Source: Oscillatoria sp. FACHB-1406
GTDB taxonomy: Bacteria > Cyanobacteriota > Cyanobacteriia > Cyanobacteriales > Spirulinaceae
Assembly (NCBI RefSeq): GCF_014698145.1
Contig: NZ_JACJSM010000016.1
Coordinates: 1-64,000 of the forward strand
Direction of reading: 5' to 3'
Length of the DNA stretch: 64,000 nucleotides
Under the pieces are notes generated by a model, which did not search any database, was not told the origin of the DNA, and worked only from the letters and a program-made list of their open reading frames with translations. This document shows, one piece after another, positions 54,216-63,413 of this stretch (position 1 is the stretch's first letter; each line of letters starts with the position of its first letter). Made by a program: the position numbers and the translations under genes.

Positions 54216-55631
54216 ATGAAAGTTAAAATGATTCTGCCCGCCTTAACCGAAGCGCTCAGCCCCTTCTGGCGACCGATTAAGTATCATCTTTTTCCCCCTT
54301 TAGGGCTGGCTGCGATCGCGTCCTACTTCAACGACGACGACGAAATCGACCTCCAAGACGAGCACGTCGAACCCCTCAATCTCAACGACAGCCCCGATCT
54401 CGTCATCATTCAGGTTTACATCACCTCCGCTTACCGCGCCTACGAACTCGCCGATCTCTACCGCGATCGCGGCGCGCACGTTGCCCTCGGCGGCTTGCAC
54501 GTCACCTCCCTCCCCGAAGAAGCCGCCCGCCACGCCGACACCATTTTTCTCGGCCCTGGCGAAGACACTTGGCCGCAATTTCTGCAAGACTTTCGTGCCG
54601 GACAGCCCCAAAAAATCTATCAATCCCACACCCGAACCCTCGTCGGCGCGCCCCCCATCCGTCGCGACTTAATCAAGCGCCGTCTTTACCTCGTTCCCAA
54701 CTCCATCGTCGTTTCGCGCGGTTGCCCCCACCACTGCGACTTTTGTTACAAGGATGCGTTCTACCAAGGTGGGAAATCTTTTTACACTCAACCCGTTGAC
54801 AACGCCCTCGCCGAAATCGATCGCCTTCCGGGACGACATCTCTACTTTCTCGACGATCATCTCTTCGGTAACGAACCCTTTGCCTCTGCCTTATTTGAAG
54901 GAATGAAAGGCATGAATCGCGTTTGGCAAGCCGCTGCAACCATTCCCTCGATTCTCAAACCGGGATTGGTCGAAAAAGCAGTCGAAGCCGGACTTCGCAG
55001 CCTCTTCATCGGCTTTGAAACTCTCAACCCTAACAATCTCATCGAACAGCACAAATATCAGAACCTCAACCGCAGTTACAGCGATGCCATTCAACGCCTG
55101 CGCGACTTTGGGGTGATGGTTAACGGCAGTTTTGTCTACGGGATGGATGGCGACGACGAAAGCGTGTTCGATCGCACGGTAGAATGGGCGATAACCCAGG
55201 GCATCGAAACCGCTACCTTCCATATCCTTACACCTTATCCCGGTACGCAACTCTACGAACGGATGCAAGCACAAGCACGTTTAACGAGCGACAATTGGGA
55301 CTTATACGACACGCGCCACGCCGTCTACCGCCCCGCGAACATGAGTGCGGAGACTCTAGAAGCTGGATATTGGCGATCTTACCGGGAATTTTACCGCTGG
55401 TCTGCGATTTTTCAGGGTGCTAGTACGAAATCGAATTGGGGCGATCGCGCGCGTCACCTCGCCTATTCTGGGGCGTGGAAAAAATGCGAACCTTTATGGG
55501 ATTTTTTAATCCGGGGCAAACAAGTCAATCGCTTGTTACCCCTTCTCGAAGATGTGCTAACCAGTTTCGGTAGCAAAAAAGTTATCGATCGCGCGATCGC
55601 AACGGATGGGGATTACGCGATCGAGCAGTAG
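54216..55631 (+). CDS. B12-binding radical SAM protein
   Basis: 471 residues. The N-terminal cobalamin-binding domain (about 1-135; FPPLGLAAIASYF, DLVIIQVYITSAYRAYELADLYRDRG, VALGGLHVTSLPEEAARHADTIFLGPGE) has no DxHxxG motif, as in base-off B12 radical SAM enzymes. The radical SAM core (about 155-370) has the 4Fe-4S motif CPHHCDFCY (about 172-180) and a GFETLN segment. Enzymes of this class methylate or rearrange unactivated carbons; the substrate cannot be predicted. No biosynthetic partner gene is adjacent. Confidence 0.9.
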   Translation: MKVKMILPALTEALSPFWRPIKYHLFPPLGLAAIASYFNDDDEIDLQDEHVEPLNLNDSPDLVIIQVYITSAYRAYELADLYRDRGAHVALGGLHVTSLPEEAARHADTIFLGPGEDTWPQFLQDFRAGQPQKIYQSHTRTLVGAPPIRRDLIKRRLYLVPNSIVVSRGCPHHCDFCYKDAFYQGGKSFYTQPVDNALAEIDRLPGRHLYFLDDHLFGNEPFASALFEGMKGMNRVWQAAATIPSILKPGLVEKAVEAGLRSLFIGFETLNPNNLIEQHKYQNLNRSYSDAIQRLRDFGVMVNGSFVYGMDGDDESVFDRTVEWAITQGIETATFHILTPYPGTQLYERMQAQARLTSDNWDLYDTRHAVYRPANMSAETLEAGYWRSYREFYRWSAIFQGASTKSNWGDRARHLAYSGAWKKCEPLWDFLIRGKQVNRLLPLLEDVLTSFGSKKVIDRAIATDGDYAIEQ

Positions 55632-55904
55632 GGATGGCGAATAGTTAATCCCTAGGTAGGGACGTTGACTTGCACATTCGTGTCAACTTAAGCTTAAGCC
55701 TGCTCGCACAGCCCGCCTTGGGTTCAAACCCAAGGCTAATAACTCAAGTCCTCATTTATAGGACTGAGAAATTCAGATAGATTCAACCCGTTTCAACGGG
55801 TTTCAGCTATTAGCCAAGAACTTGAGTTCTTGGCGGGCTAAGTGTTTCACCTTAAGTTGACACCAATGTGACTTGCAACGCCCCTACTGGATTAGATAAC
55901 CTCC
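55632..55904. other. Spacer occupied by MITE D
   Basis: Nearly all of this convergent spacer between the radical SAM gene and gltD is a single palindromic element, described separately (55680-55863). No gene is present. Confidence 0.7.
55680..55863. mobile_element. MITE family D, complete copy (184 bp)
   Basis: Ends GTGTCAACTTAAG and CTTAAGTTGACAC are perfect inverted repeats. Inside are three further hairpins: CCTTGGGTTCAAACCCAAGG, AACCCGTTTCAACGGGTT and CCAAGAACTTGAGTTCTTGG. A truncated copy is at 17344-17484 in the opposite orientation. No open frame. Confidence 0.8.
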
Positions 55905-57383
55905 CTACGGTAACTCGCTCTTACCCATTAAATACATATCGCACTCCCGCGCTGCCCCGCGTCCCTCATTAAAGGCCCAAACCACTAAACTTTGACCGCG
56001 CCGACAGTCTCCTGCCGCAAATACGCCGGGAATACTCGTCGTATACTTACCGAACTCAGCTTTAACGTTGCTGCGCGGGTCGCGTTCTAGCCCCAACGCA
56101 TCTAATAGCGGTTGTTCCGGCCCTAAAAAGCCCATCGCCAGCAGCACGAGTTGGGCGGGAATAACCCGTTCCGTTCCTGGAATATGTTTGGGAATAAAGC
56201 GCCCTTGTTCGTCTTTTGCCCATTCAACATCCACGGTATGTACTGCCTTCACGCAGCCGTTTTCGTCGCCTTCAAATTTCGTCGCCGTGGTGAGATACAC
56301 GCGAGGATCGTCGCCAAACTTCGCGGCAGCTTCTTCTTGTCCGTAGTCGAGGCGATAAATCTTCGGCCATTCGGGCCAGGGGTTATCTGCGGCGCGATTT
56401 TCGGGCGGTTTGGGCAGAATTTCCACTTGCGCTAATTGATTGCAACCGTGACGCAGGGATGTTCCTACACAGTCGGTGCCGGTGTCGCCGCCGCCAATGA
56501 TGACGACATCTTTCCCGGCGGCGGAAAGGGGCGTTTCAGTACCATCTAATACGGCTTTGGTATTAGCGGTCAGGAATTCCATCGCGAAGTGAATGCCCTT
56601 GAGTTCCCGCCCTTCAATGGGGAGATCGCGGGGTTTGGTCGCGCCGGTACAGAGGATGGTTGCATCGAAGTCTTGCAGGAGTTTTTCGACGGGTAAGTCT
56701 TTACCAACTTCAGTATTGCAGGTGAAGGTGATGCCTTCGGCTTCGAGAACGCTGAGGCGACGCTGAACGACTTTTTCTTTCTCGAGTTTCATGTTAGGGA
56801 TTCCGTACATCAGCAGTCCGCCCGGTCGGTCGGCGCGCTCGAAGACGGTGACGGTATGACCGGCTTTGTTGAGTTGGGCGGCGGCACAGAGTCCGGCTGG
56901 CCCGGAACCGACGATCGCGACTTTTTTGCCGGTGCGTTTTTCTGGCGGTTCTGGCGTTACCCAGCCTTCATCCCAGCCTTTATCAATAATCGAGCATTCG
57001 ATATTTTTGATGGTGACGGGGGGGTTATGGATGCCGAGGACGCAGGAACCTTCGCAGGGCGCGGGACAGACTCGCCCGGTGAATTCGGGGAAGTTGTTGG
57101 TTTTATGGAGGCGATCGAGGGCATCTTTCCAGCGTCCGCGATAGATCAAGTCGTTCCACTCGGGAATTAGGTTGTTGATCGGGCAGCCACTTGCCATTCC
57201 GCTAATTAAGGTGCCGGTATGACAGAAGGGCGTGCCGCAATCCATACACCGCGCTCCCTGCTGTCGCAGTTTGTCTTCGGGCATGGGGAGGTGAAATTCG
57301 TCCCAGTTACGAAGGCGCGCGAGCGGTTCGAGTTCGGCAGGCAATTCGCGGACGTATTCAAGAAATCCGGTGGGTTTTCCCAT
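55905..57383 (-). CDS. gltD: Glutamate synthase small subunit (GltD-type)
   Basis: 492 residues. The N-terminal Fe-S region shows [14 protein letters not shown]...[14 protein letters not shown] and [15 protein letters not shown]. The FAD motif is [14 protein letters not shown] (about 159-172) and the NAD(P)H motif [20 protein letters not shown], with a C-terminal [22 protein letters not shown]. It passes electrons from NAD(P)H to the large GltB subunit for glutamate synthesis from glutamine and 2-oxoglutarate. gltB is not in the window, so the gene is separate, as often in cyanobacteria. Confidence 0.95.
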   Translation of the reverse strand: MGKPTGFLEYVRELPAELEPLARLRNWDEFHLPMPEDKLRQQGARCMDCGTPFCHTGTLISGMASGCPINNLIPEWNDLIYRGRWKDALDRLHKTNNFPEFTGRVCPAPCEGSCVLGIHNPPVTIKNIECSIIDKGWDEGWVTPEPPEKRTGKKVAIVGSGPAGLCAAAQLNKAGHTVTVFERADRPGGLLMYGIPNMKLEKEKVVQRRLSVLEAEGITFTCNTEVGKDLPVEKLLQDFDATILCTGATKPRDLPIEGRELKGIHFAMEFLTANTKAVLDGTETPLSAAGKDVVIIGGGDTGTDCVGTSLRHGCNQLAQVEILPKPPENRAADNPWPEWPKIYRLDYGQEEAAAKFGDDPRVYLTTATKFEGDENGCVKAVHTVDVEWAKDEQGRFIPKHIPGTERVIPAQLVLLAMGFLGPEQPLLDALGLERDPRSNVKAEFGKYTTSIPGVFAAGDCRRGQSLVVWAFNEGRGAARECDMYLMGKSELP

Positions 57384-57843
57384 AGTGTTTCCTCGGGCTG
57401 ATGTTCAAATATCGGTGGAAAGCCGTCCTGCGGGCAAGAGTCGCTCCCGAAAAGGACAGCACTTATATCCCTTTTTTTCGCTCAAACAGATAGGATACTG
57501 GAGAAGTTTGGGCTGGGAAAGATCTGCTCCTGAATTCTTAAGGGTTTTGTCTGCCGCAAAATTGTTGGGAGAAGGCGACTGTATTTGAAGTTCTGTGACG
57601 CGGGATTTATGTCAAGAAATGATGATTTTCTGACCCGTTATTACTTTTGTACGAATTCGATTTTGTTGGGATTTTTTTTGAGTCCTTGTCGGCTGGGAGT
57701 CCTCGAGCGATTCGCTCTTTCAAGGCTTGCCCTCCTTCGGATTAAAACGACTTCAATCGCCCCCAATGTAAATTTTTGTGAATTTTTTGCTTTCAGGGGG
57801 CGATGGCATTGCTGTCAGAATTTTTAGTTCCGCAAGCGCTATC
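57384..57843. other. Intergenic region between gltD and rpsU
   Basis: This 460-base stretch lies upstream of gltD and downstream of rpsU (both minus strand). It holds an ATCGCCCCC/GGGGGCGAT inverted repeat (57756-57764 and 57796-57804) that is not followed by a T run. Short frames on the plus strand have no coding character. No RNA gene is recognised. Confidence 0.5.
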
Positions 57844-58023
57844 TTAGCGCGTGCGTTTTTTACGCCGTCTAGCTAAAGCCTTACGCTTGCGCTTTTCAAT
57901 GGGGGTTTCAAAATGGCGCAATCGTTTCATATCTGCAAAGATCCCGGCTTTAGAAACCTGCCGTCTGAAGCGGCGCAGCGCAGACTCAATATTTTCATTC
58001 TCGCCAACAATCACTTGGGTCAT
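57844..58023 (-). CDS. rpsU: 30S ribosomal protein S21
   Basis: 59 residues, found by direct reading of the minus strand: [20 protein letters not shown], then [39 protein letters not shown] and TAA. The sequence has all S21 hallmarks (VxVxENE start, RRF, helix, very basic tail). AAGGAG lies about 13 bases upstream of the ATG. It follows the RNA-binding protein gene on the same strand, the rbp-rpsU order known from cyanobacteria, where both can be co-transcribed and cold-responsive. Confidence 0.95.
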   Translation of the reverse strand: MTQVIVGENENIESALRRFRRQVSKAGIFADMKRLRHFETPIEKRKRKALARRRKKRTR

Positions 58024-58361
58024 TCTATTGCGTTAACTCCTTGTCAATTCGTAGATTACAGATGGGGCGGGAAACCGAGCGAGGACTCCCTTAGAAAAAA
58101 CCGAGCCATTAGATTGCATCTAATGGCTGCTACATCCTAACAACTTTTCTAGTTTTACACATCTCGAGCCTTGCTGCCAAGACAAACCCAAGGGTTGCAC
58201 TTGGAGCGCGCTCTCTAACGGCGTTTAAAAATCTGTGTCGTCGAGCGGCCTACCCCCCGAATTTAACTTCGCTCTAATGGCGCTCTCCGCTCTGGCTGGG
58301 GTTCAAAAGCGATTCTGCCTCCTCGACTGACAGCAGAAACTTTAATGTCTCAAAAAGCTTC

Positions 58362-58652
58362 TTAGAATCTATCTCGGGTATTTCGGCGACCTCCTCCCCC
58401 TCCTGTTTTTTCACGAGGTCTGGCTTTATTCACTTTCAGAACCCGACCCATCCATTCAGCACCATCGAGTTCTTCGATTGCTGCGTCTTCTTCTGCATCG
58501 CTCGACATTTCGACAAAGCCAAAACCGCGAGGGCGACCCGTCTCGCGATCGGTGGGTAAGTGAACCCGCTTGACAGTACCATAGTCTGCAAAGACCGAGC
58601 TTAACTCGTCGTGAGTCACGCTGTAAGCGAGGTTGCCCACGTAAACTGACAT
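58362..58652 (-). CDS. RNA-binding protein, RRM type (Rbp)
   Basis: 96 residues: one RRM with RNP2 SVYVGNLAYS at the N terminus and RNP1 RPRGFGFVEM (about 44-53), then a short Arg/Gly tail (REKTGGGGGRRNTRDRF). Cyanobacterial Rbp proteins with a Gly-rich tail are often cold-induced and can guide mRNAs to the thylakoid. It sits 338 bases upstream of rpsU on the same strand. The gap between the two holds no gene. Confidence 0.95.
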   Translation of the reverse strand: MSVYVGNLAYSVTHDELSSVFADYGTVKRVHLPTDRETGRPRGFGFVEMSSDAEEDAAIEELDGAEWMGRVLKVNKARPREKTGGGGGRRNTRDRF

Positions 58653-58939
58653 AACGTATCTCCGAATTCCAATACACGATATTGACAGCGGAGCAATTGA
58701 GATTCGGATTGAGTAAAGCTGTATGCTAACGAACTTATCATCCGAAGTCTAAATGGCTATAGCTTAACCAGTAGCTTAGCACAGAATTCTCAGAATGCTG
58801 CTGTTATGGATAAGCGCGTAAAGATTAGCTTAACAATAATATTGATAGATCCATTTTTATGACACTGTTGGTACGATCGCGTCGAGTTTTAATCGTATTC
58901 AAAATAACAATTTGAAGAACAAATTTCTTCGAGTAGATT

Positions 58940-60142
58940 TTAATGAGATTCTAAAAATTCAGCGATGCGTTGGACGGCTTTTTCGAGAACGGCAACTTCA
59001 TGGACGAGGGCAAAACGCACGTAGCCTTCGCCGCCCGAGCCAAACCCCGCACCGGGGGAAACAGCAACGCCCGTCGCTGCGACAAGCTGGGTAGCAAATC
59101 CAATCGAATTAGTTTGCCAAGGAGCGGGAAGCTTTGCCCAGACGTACATTGTCGCGATCGGTTTGGGAAGGAACCAGCCGATGCGGTGCATGGCTGCAAT
59201 AAAGGCATCGCGGCGATCGCGAAAAATTTCTGCGGTTTCGAGAACGATGCGGCGATCGCTTTTCATTGCCGCGATCGCGCCGTTCATAATCCCCCGATAC
59301 TGATTAAAGTCGATCGCGGCTTTCACCTGTCGCAGGGCGGCGATAATTTCCCGATTGCCCACCGCATAACCGAGGCGAAAACCGCCCATATTATAAGATT
59401 TCGAGAAAGTAAACAACTCTACCGAAACTTCTTTTTCGGGATCCGCTTGTAGGATAGAAGGCAGCCTTCCCCGTTCGGTAAACGCCGACTCTGGCGCATC
59501 GCTGAAGACAAAATCTGCGTAGGGAAAATCGTGGATGAGGACGATGTGATGTTCCCGACAGAAGCTTACTGCTTCCTGAAAAAATGCTAAAGATGCAATA
59601 GCGGTGGTGGGATTGTGGGGATAGCTCAATATCATCATCTTCGCCCGCTGCACCACCCCTGGGGGAATTTCGGCAAACTGGGGCAGAAATTGATTCTCCT
59701 GGCGCAACTCCATCAAATAAACTTCGCCGCCCGCCAAATATACGCCGCCTGTATGGGAAGGATAGCCGGGATTCAGGAGCAGCGCCACATCGCCAGGGTC
59801 TAAAATCGCTAGGGGCAAATGAGCCGTGCCTTCCTGACAGCCAATCAGCGGGAGAACTTCCATTTCGGGATCTAGCGGTATCCCATATTTTTGCTCGTAA
59901 TCCCGCGCCACCGCTTCTCGGAAAGGGCGGGTATCGCGAAATAGCGTATAGCCGTGGGTTTGGGGGTCTCGCAGTGACGTTTCAATTGCCGCGATCGCAA
60001 CTTCGGGAGCGGGCAGATCCGAAGAGCCTAAAGATAAGTCAATAATCTCTTTCCCTGCTGCTTCTGCGGTTGCCTTCGCGCGGTCCATATCGGCGAAGAC
60101 ATTGCTTTGCAGGGGTTGGAGGCGCTGAGCTAATTTCACCAT
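58940..60142 (-). CDS. Class I/II PLP aminotransferase, LL-diaminopimelate aminotransferase-like
   Basis: 400 residues, fold type I. The PLP Lys is K248 in FTFSKSYNMGGFRLGYAVG. Asn177 in SYPHNPTT, Asp205 and Tyr208 in HDFPYADF contact the cofactor. The N terminus LQPLQSNVFADMDRAKATA and GSSDLPAPE resemble the cyanobacterial and plant LL-DAP aminotransferase/aspartate transaminase group. Substrate (LL-DAP versus another amino acid) is not certain. A 98-base gap separates it from the thioredoxin gene upstream on the same strand. Confidence 0.88.
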   Translation of the reverse strand: MVKLAQRLQPLQSNVFADMDRAKATAEAAGKEIIDLSLGSSDLPAPEVAIAAIETSLRDPQTHGYTLFRDTRPFREAVARDYEQKYGIPLDPEMEVLPLIGCQEGTAHLPLAILDPGDVALLLNPGYPSHTGGVYLAGGEVYLMELRQENQFLPQFAEIPPGVVQRAKMMILSYPHNPTTAIASLAFFQEAVSFCREHHIVLIHDFPYADFVFSDAPESAFTERGRLPSILQADPEKEVSVELFTFSKSYNMGGFRLGYAVGNREIIAALRQVKAAIDFNQYRGIMNGAIAAMKSDRRIVLETAEIFRDRRDAFIAAMHRIGWFLPKPIATMYVWAKLPAPWQTNSIGFATQLVAATGVAVSPGAGFGSGGEGYVRFALVHEVAVLEKAVQRIAEFLESH

Positions 60143-60241
60143 CGATCCTTTTTAGACCACAACGATTGAGACCCACGATCTATTTTTACCGAAATTTCCC
60201 CGCTCGAAGCGATCGTTTTGGATTTTCTCGTTGCGGGCGCA

Positions 60242-60568
60242 TCAACTCAAATTTCGCTCCAGCCAAGCTTGCAACGCTTGTTTGCCGATCGCGCCTTCGT
60301 GGGAAGCCATAATTTCGCCTCCCTTAAACAGTCTCAGCGCTGGAACGCCTTCAACTTTGCATTGAGCGACGGCTTCGGGATTCGGATCGACTTCTAATTT
60401 TACGACCTTAACGCGATCGCCGTACTCCTTCGCTATGCCTTCCACTGTCGGAGAAACTAGCTTGCACGGGCCGCACCAAGAAGCCCAAAAATAGGCAATA
60501 ACGGGCTGTTCTGACTGTAAAACTTCGCTTTCAAATTCCCGATCGCTAATAACGACGACATCACTCAC
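60242..60568 (-). CDS. Thioredoxin
   Basis: 108 residues, canonical length. Active site FWASWCGPCKLVSP with Cys32 and Cys35. The cis-Pro is in VEGVPALRLFKGG, and Lys/Asp positions fit an ordinary disulfide reductase. Cyanobacteria have several types; this one is close to the m/x-like group by its plain WCGPC site, but the type is not certain. It lies upstream of the aminotransferase gene on the same strand. Confidence 0.95.
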   Translation of the reverse strand: MSDVVVISDREFESEVLQSEQPVIAYFWASWCGPCKLVSPTVEGIAKEYGDRVKVVKLEVDPNPEAVAQCKVEGVPALRLFKGGEIMASHEGAIGKQALQAWLERNLS

Positions 60569-60790
60569 AAGTTTCGGACCTCATTTTAAACAGGTTTGTT
60601 ATCGCGCTGCGATCGCTCGCTCCTGAAAGTTCCCAGAAACGAGTCCGACGAACGCCATCAAAGATTATAGTCGGTTGCGGGGACAGGCTCTAGCTGAGAA
60701 AGCGGATGCAGCCTCGCCACACCCGCGTTCTACCAGCGAGTTCCACAACCTGCTAGCCCTCGGCTAGCGCTAACGCTACTGGCTGCCCCA

Positions 60791-61555
60791 TTAGCTTTTT
60801 TTCAATTGCTGTCGCAGGGCTTCGAGTTCGTCGTCGGTGCTGGTTGTCGAAGAGGGCTGAGTTTGACCTTGGGGCAAGGCTGCTTGGTTGACCGAACCGC
60901 CGGTTAAGCTCGCTTTGAGCGCAGCCAGTTCGTCATCAACATCGCTCCCCGACTCCAACGCCGCAAACTGAGAGTCTAGGTTGTTTCCGCCCAACTCAAT
61001 AGCCGCCTGCGATCGCGCTTCCATCATTTGCACCTTTTCTTCCATGCGCTCGAAAGCCGCCATTGCGCTGCCGGTGTTCATATTGCCGACAGTATTTTGC
61101 AACTGCTCGTTCGCCTTCGCGGCTTGCGCTCTGGCTTTGAGCATATTTTTCTTGGTTTTCGCCTCAGAAATTTTGCTCTCGAGTTGCATCAGTTTCTTCT
61201 TAAGGTCGTCAACTTGAGTCGTTTGTTGTGTGAGTTGGCTTTGCAGCATTGTCGCCGTATCGCTGTAGCCTTTCTTGCGCTTAAGCGCTTCTCGGGCTAG
61301 TTCTTCATCGCCCTTGGTCAAAGCCAACTGAGCGCGCTGCTGCCATTTATTCGCTTCGTCTTGGTTGTCATTGAATTGCTTCTCCGTTTTTTTCTGGGCG
61401 GCGATCGTTTGAGCAACCGCCTGACGCAATTGCACCAAGTTTTCTTGCATATCGATGACAGCCTGCTCCAGAATCTTCTCCGGATCTTCTGCCTTGCTGA
61501 CCATATCGTTAAGATTGGCTCGGAGCAGTCGGCTCATGCGGTCAAATAATCCCAT
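60791..61555 (-). CDS. PspA/IM30 family protein (Vipp1)
   Basis: 254 residues of almost continuous coiled coil: MGLFDRMSRLLRANLNDMVSKAEDPEKILEQAVIDM (membrane-binding helix), RQAVAQTIAAQKKTEKQFN and long heptads. A C-terminal extension of about 35 residues (LPQGQTQPSSTTSTDDELEALRQQLKKS) beyond the PspA core is a feature of Vipp1. It forms ring-like ESCRT-III-related assemblies that maintain thylakoid membranes. The N terminus matches the family exactly. Confidence 0.93.
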   Translation of the reverse strand: MGLFDRMSRLLRANLNDMVSKAEDPEKILEQAVIDMQENLVQLRQAVAQTIAAQKKTEKQFNDNQDEANKWQQRAQLALTKGDEELAREALKRKKGYSDTATMLQSQLTQQTTQVDDLKKKLMQLESKISEAKTKKNMLKARAQAAKANEQLQNTVGNMNTGSAMAAFERMEEKVQMMEARSQAAIELGGNNLDSQFAALESGSDVDDELAALKASLTGGSVNQAALPQGQTQPSSTTSTDDELEALRQQLKKS

Positions 61556-61609
61556 GATGCTTTCTATCCTATCTGCGCGTACAATTTTTTCGTTAAGTTT
61601 AAAGCGGTG

Positions 61610-61750
61610 CTATTGTTCTAGTTTGACATATTCCTCATCGGACTCGGTTCCCACAAGATCCGGACGATGCGGATGCTTACTGATATTTCGCCTGCTACTT
61701 TCGATTGTAGAGACAAATTCGCGATCGCGATCGGGCGATTTCTTTCGCAT
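61610..61750 (-). CDS. Possible small protein upstream of Vipp1
   Basis: 46 residues from ATG 61750, preceded by GGAGG three bases before the start. It reads MRKKSPDRDREFVSTIESSR, then RNISKHPHRPDLVGTESDEE and YVKLEQ. It is charged, with balanced basic and acidic parts, unlike a chance frame. It lies 55 bases upstream of the Vipp1 gene on the same strand. I recognise no family; it could be a real short gene or a leader region. A longer frame to 61876 overlaps the xseA upstream region and is not supported. Confidence 0.4.
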   Translation of the reverse strand: MRKKSPDRDREFVSTIESSRRNISKHPHRPDLVGTESDEEYVKLEQ

Positions 61751-61960
61751 TGTCCTCCATCGAACCGGCGAACGCCAAAATGTGCGATCGCTGACGTGCG
61801 GGAGAAATCGCCTGCCCCCTAACACTGACAGATGTTTCCTCAGATTGCCAACCGAATCGGGTTTCGGGCTAGACATTTCCGAAGCTCACCTCGAGCATTC
61901 CCTGTCTTCAACGGCAACTACACCTTCAACCTTGAAGATTCCGCTGGAATTTTTATTTTT

Positions 61961-63127
61961 ATGATGCCTGAAACCGCCCTTTCTGTTACGGGTTTAACCG
62001 CCTACATCCAAGCCTTATTAACCGAAGATCCGCAATTGCAAAATATTTGGGTCGTGGGCGAGGTAAAAAGCGCGAGCAATCATCCCAGCGGTCTATTTTT
62101 TACATTAGGAGATAGCGATGGCAGCGCGACGATTCGCTGCGTGGTGTGGCGCAACTTACAAGCCCAATTAGTACAAGTTCCCGATCGCGGCGTGCAAGTC
62201 CTCGTCCTCGGAAGTTTGCGCCTTTATGCCCCGCGCGGCGAGTATCAACTCAATTGCTTTCAAGTTTTACCCGCCGGAGAAGGGTTGCAAGATTTGCGCT
62301 ACCGGCAGTTGCGATCGCGCCTAGAAGCCGAAGGACTCTTCGATGCTGCCCGCAAGCGTCCCCTCCCCCCGCATCCCGCTACTCTCGCCGTCGTCACTTC
62401 CCCTAACGCCGCCGCTTGGGGCGATATTCAACGGACTTTACAGCAGCGCTCGCCGGGATTGCACGTTCTTCTCTCCCCTGCTATCGTTCAGGGGAAAGCC
62501 GCCCCCGAATCGATCGCAACGGCTATCGATCGCGTGGCTAAGGACGGGCGCGCCCAAGTCGCAATCCTGGCGCGGGGTGGCGGTGCGGTAGAAGATTTAG
62601 AATGCTTTAACGACGAACGAGTCGTGCGCGCGATCTCCGATTGTCCGATTCCGATTATTACCGGCATCGGACACCAACGCGACGAATCCCTGGCAGATCT
62701 CGCCGCCGATGTTAGCGTTCATACGCCCACCGCCGCCGCAGAACTTGCCGTTCCCGATGTGCGAGAACTGGAACGCGCCCACCAACAACGCAAAGTCGCG
62801 CTGGTGCAAAGCCTCGAACGACGCTGGCAGCAAGAAGCGAGGGGACTGGCGCGGCTGAAATCTGCATTGGAACAATTTCCCGCGCGATCGCGTTCTTTGC
62901 AACGAGCGCGCGATCGCATTTCCTTTTTGCAGCAGCAATTAGCCAGCCTCGATCCTCGGGCGGTACTATTGAGAGGCTATGCCGCCGCGCGCCAAACGGA
63001 CGGGCGTTTAGTTCGCAGTAGCACTGAGGTGCAGTTAGGAGAAGAACTAAGCGTGCAACTGGCGCAAGGCTCGCTCCGGGTTAAGGTAACAGAAATTGTC
63101 AGCAATGAAATCGAAAAAACAAACTGA
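61961..63127 (+). CDS. xseA: Exodeoxyribonuclease VII large subunit
   Basis: 388 residues from ATG 61961. An OB-fold (about 1-100; ALSVTGLTAYIQALLTEDPQLQNIWVVGEVK) is followed by the catalytic domain (about 120-300; LAVVTSPNAAAWGDI, AILARGGGAVEDLECFNDERVVRAI, ITGIGHQRDESLADLAAD). A long helical coil (about 300-370) binds small subunits. It digests single-stranded DNA to oligonucleotides. A frame to 61832 adds 43 residues without family similarity, so the ATGATG at 61961 is taken. It overlaps xseB by 23 bases. Confidence 0.94.
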   Translation: MMPETALSVTGLTAYIQALLTEDPQLQNIWVVGEVKSASNHPSGLFFTLGDSDGSATIRCVVWRNLQAQLVQVPDRGVQVLVLGSLRLYAPRGEYQLNCFQVLPAGEGLQDLRYRQLRSRLEAEGLFDAARKRPLPPHPATLAVVTSPNAAAWGDIQRTLQQRSPGLHVLLSPAIVQGKAAPESIATAIDRVAKDGRAQVAILARGGGAVEDLECFNDERVVRAISDCPIPIITGIGHQRDESLADLAADVSVHTPTAAAELAVPDVRELERAHQQRKVALVQSLERRWQQEARGLARLKSALEQFPARSRSLQRARDRISFLQQQLASLDPRAVLLRGYAAARQTDGRLVRSSTEVQLGEELSVQLAQGSLRVKVTEIVSNEIEKTN

Positions 63128-63320
63128 TTGGAACTACGAGGAAAAAGTTGCAGAAATTGAGGCAATTCTCGATCGCTTGGAATCGGGGGAATTAAGTTTA
63201 GAAGAAGTGTTCGAGGAGTTTGAGGTTGCTGCAAAACATTTGAAGGAATGCGATCGCTTCTTGGAACGCGGACGACAGCGCATCGAACTCGCGATCGAAG
63301 TTTTAAAGGATGAAGAATGA
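63105..63320 (+). CDS. xseB: Exodeoxyribonuclease VII small subunit
   Basis: 71 residues from ATG 63105 (a TTG at 63096 would add three). The XseB pattern is complete: NYEEKVAEIEAILDRLESGELSLEEVFEEFEVA and a helix ending RIELAIEVLKDEE. It binds XseA's coil. The overlap with xseA suggests translational coupling to keep subunit ratio. Confidence 0.95.
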   Translation: MKSKKQTDWNYEEKVAEIEAILDRLESGELSLEEVFEEFEVAAKHLKECDRFLERGRQRIELAIEVLKDEE

Positions 63321-63329
63321 TAATAATTT

Positions 63330-63369
63330 CCCGCCCGCATTTCAGAAGCAGGCTGTCAATGCGGGCGGG
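63330..63369. terminator. Hairpin between xseB and the DJ-1 gene
   Basis: A perfect 12-base stem (CCCGCCCGCATT with AATGCGGGCGGG) and a 16-base loop, lying between two convergent genes, ten bases after the xseB stop. It may work as a bidirectional terminator, but it lacks a strong T run on either side. Confidence 0.55.
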
Positions 63370-63413
63370 ATAATTGAGATTCGGCGGGATTTTAAATTCC
63401 CAGCTTTTAATTT

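Noticed and set aside
57756-57804. Terminator after rpsU
   Set aside because: The ATCGCCCCC/GGGGGCGAT inverted repeat has a 31-base loop and no T run on the rpsU strand.
61832-61960. Upstream extension of xseA (43 codons)
   Set aside because: No similarity to XseA; the family N terminus ALSVTGLTAYIQALL follows the ATGATG at 61961.
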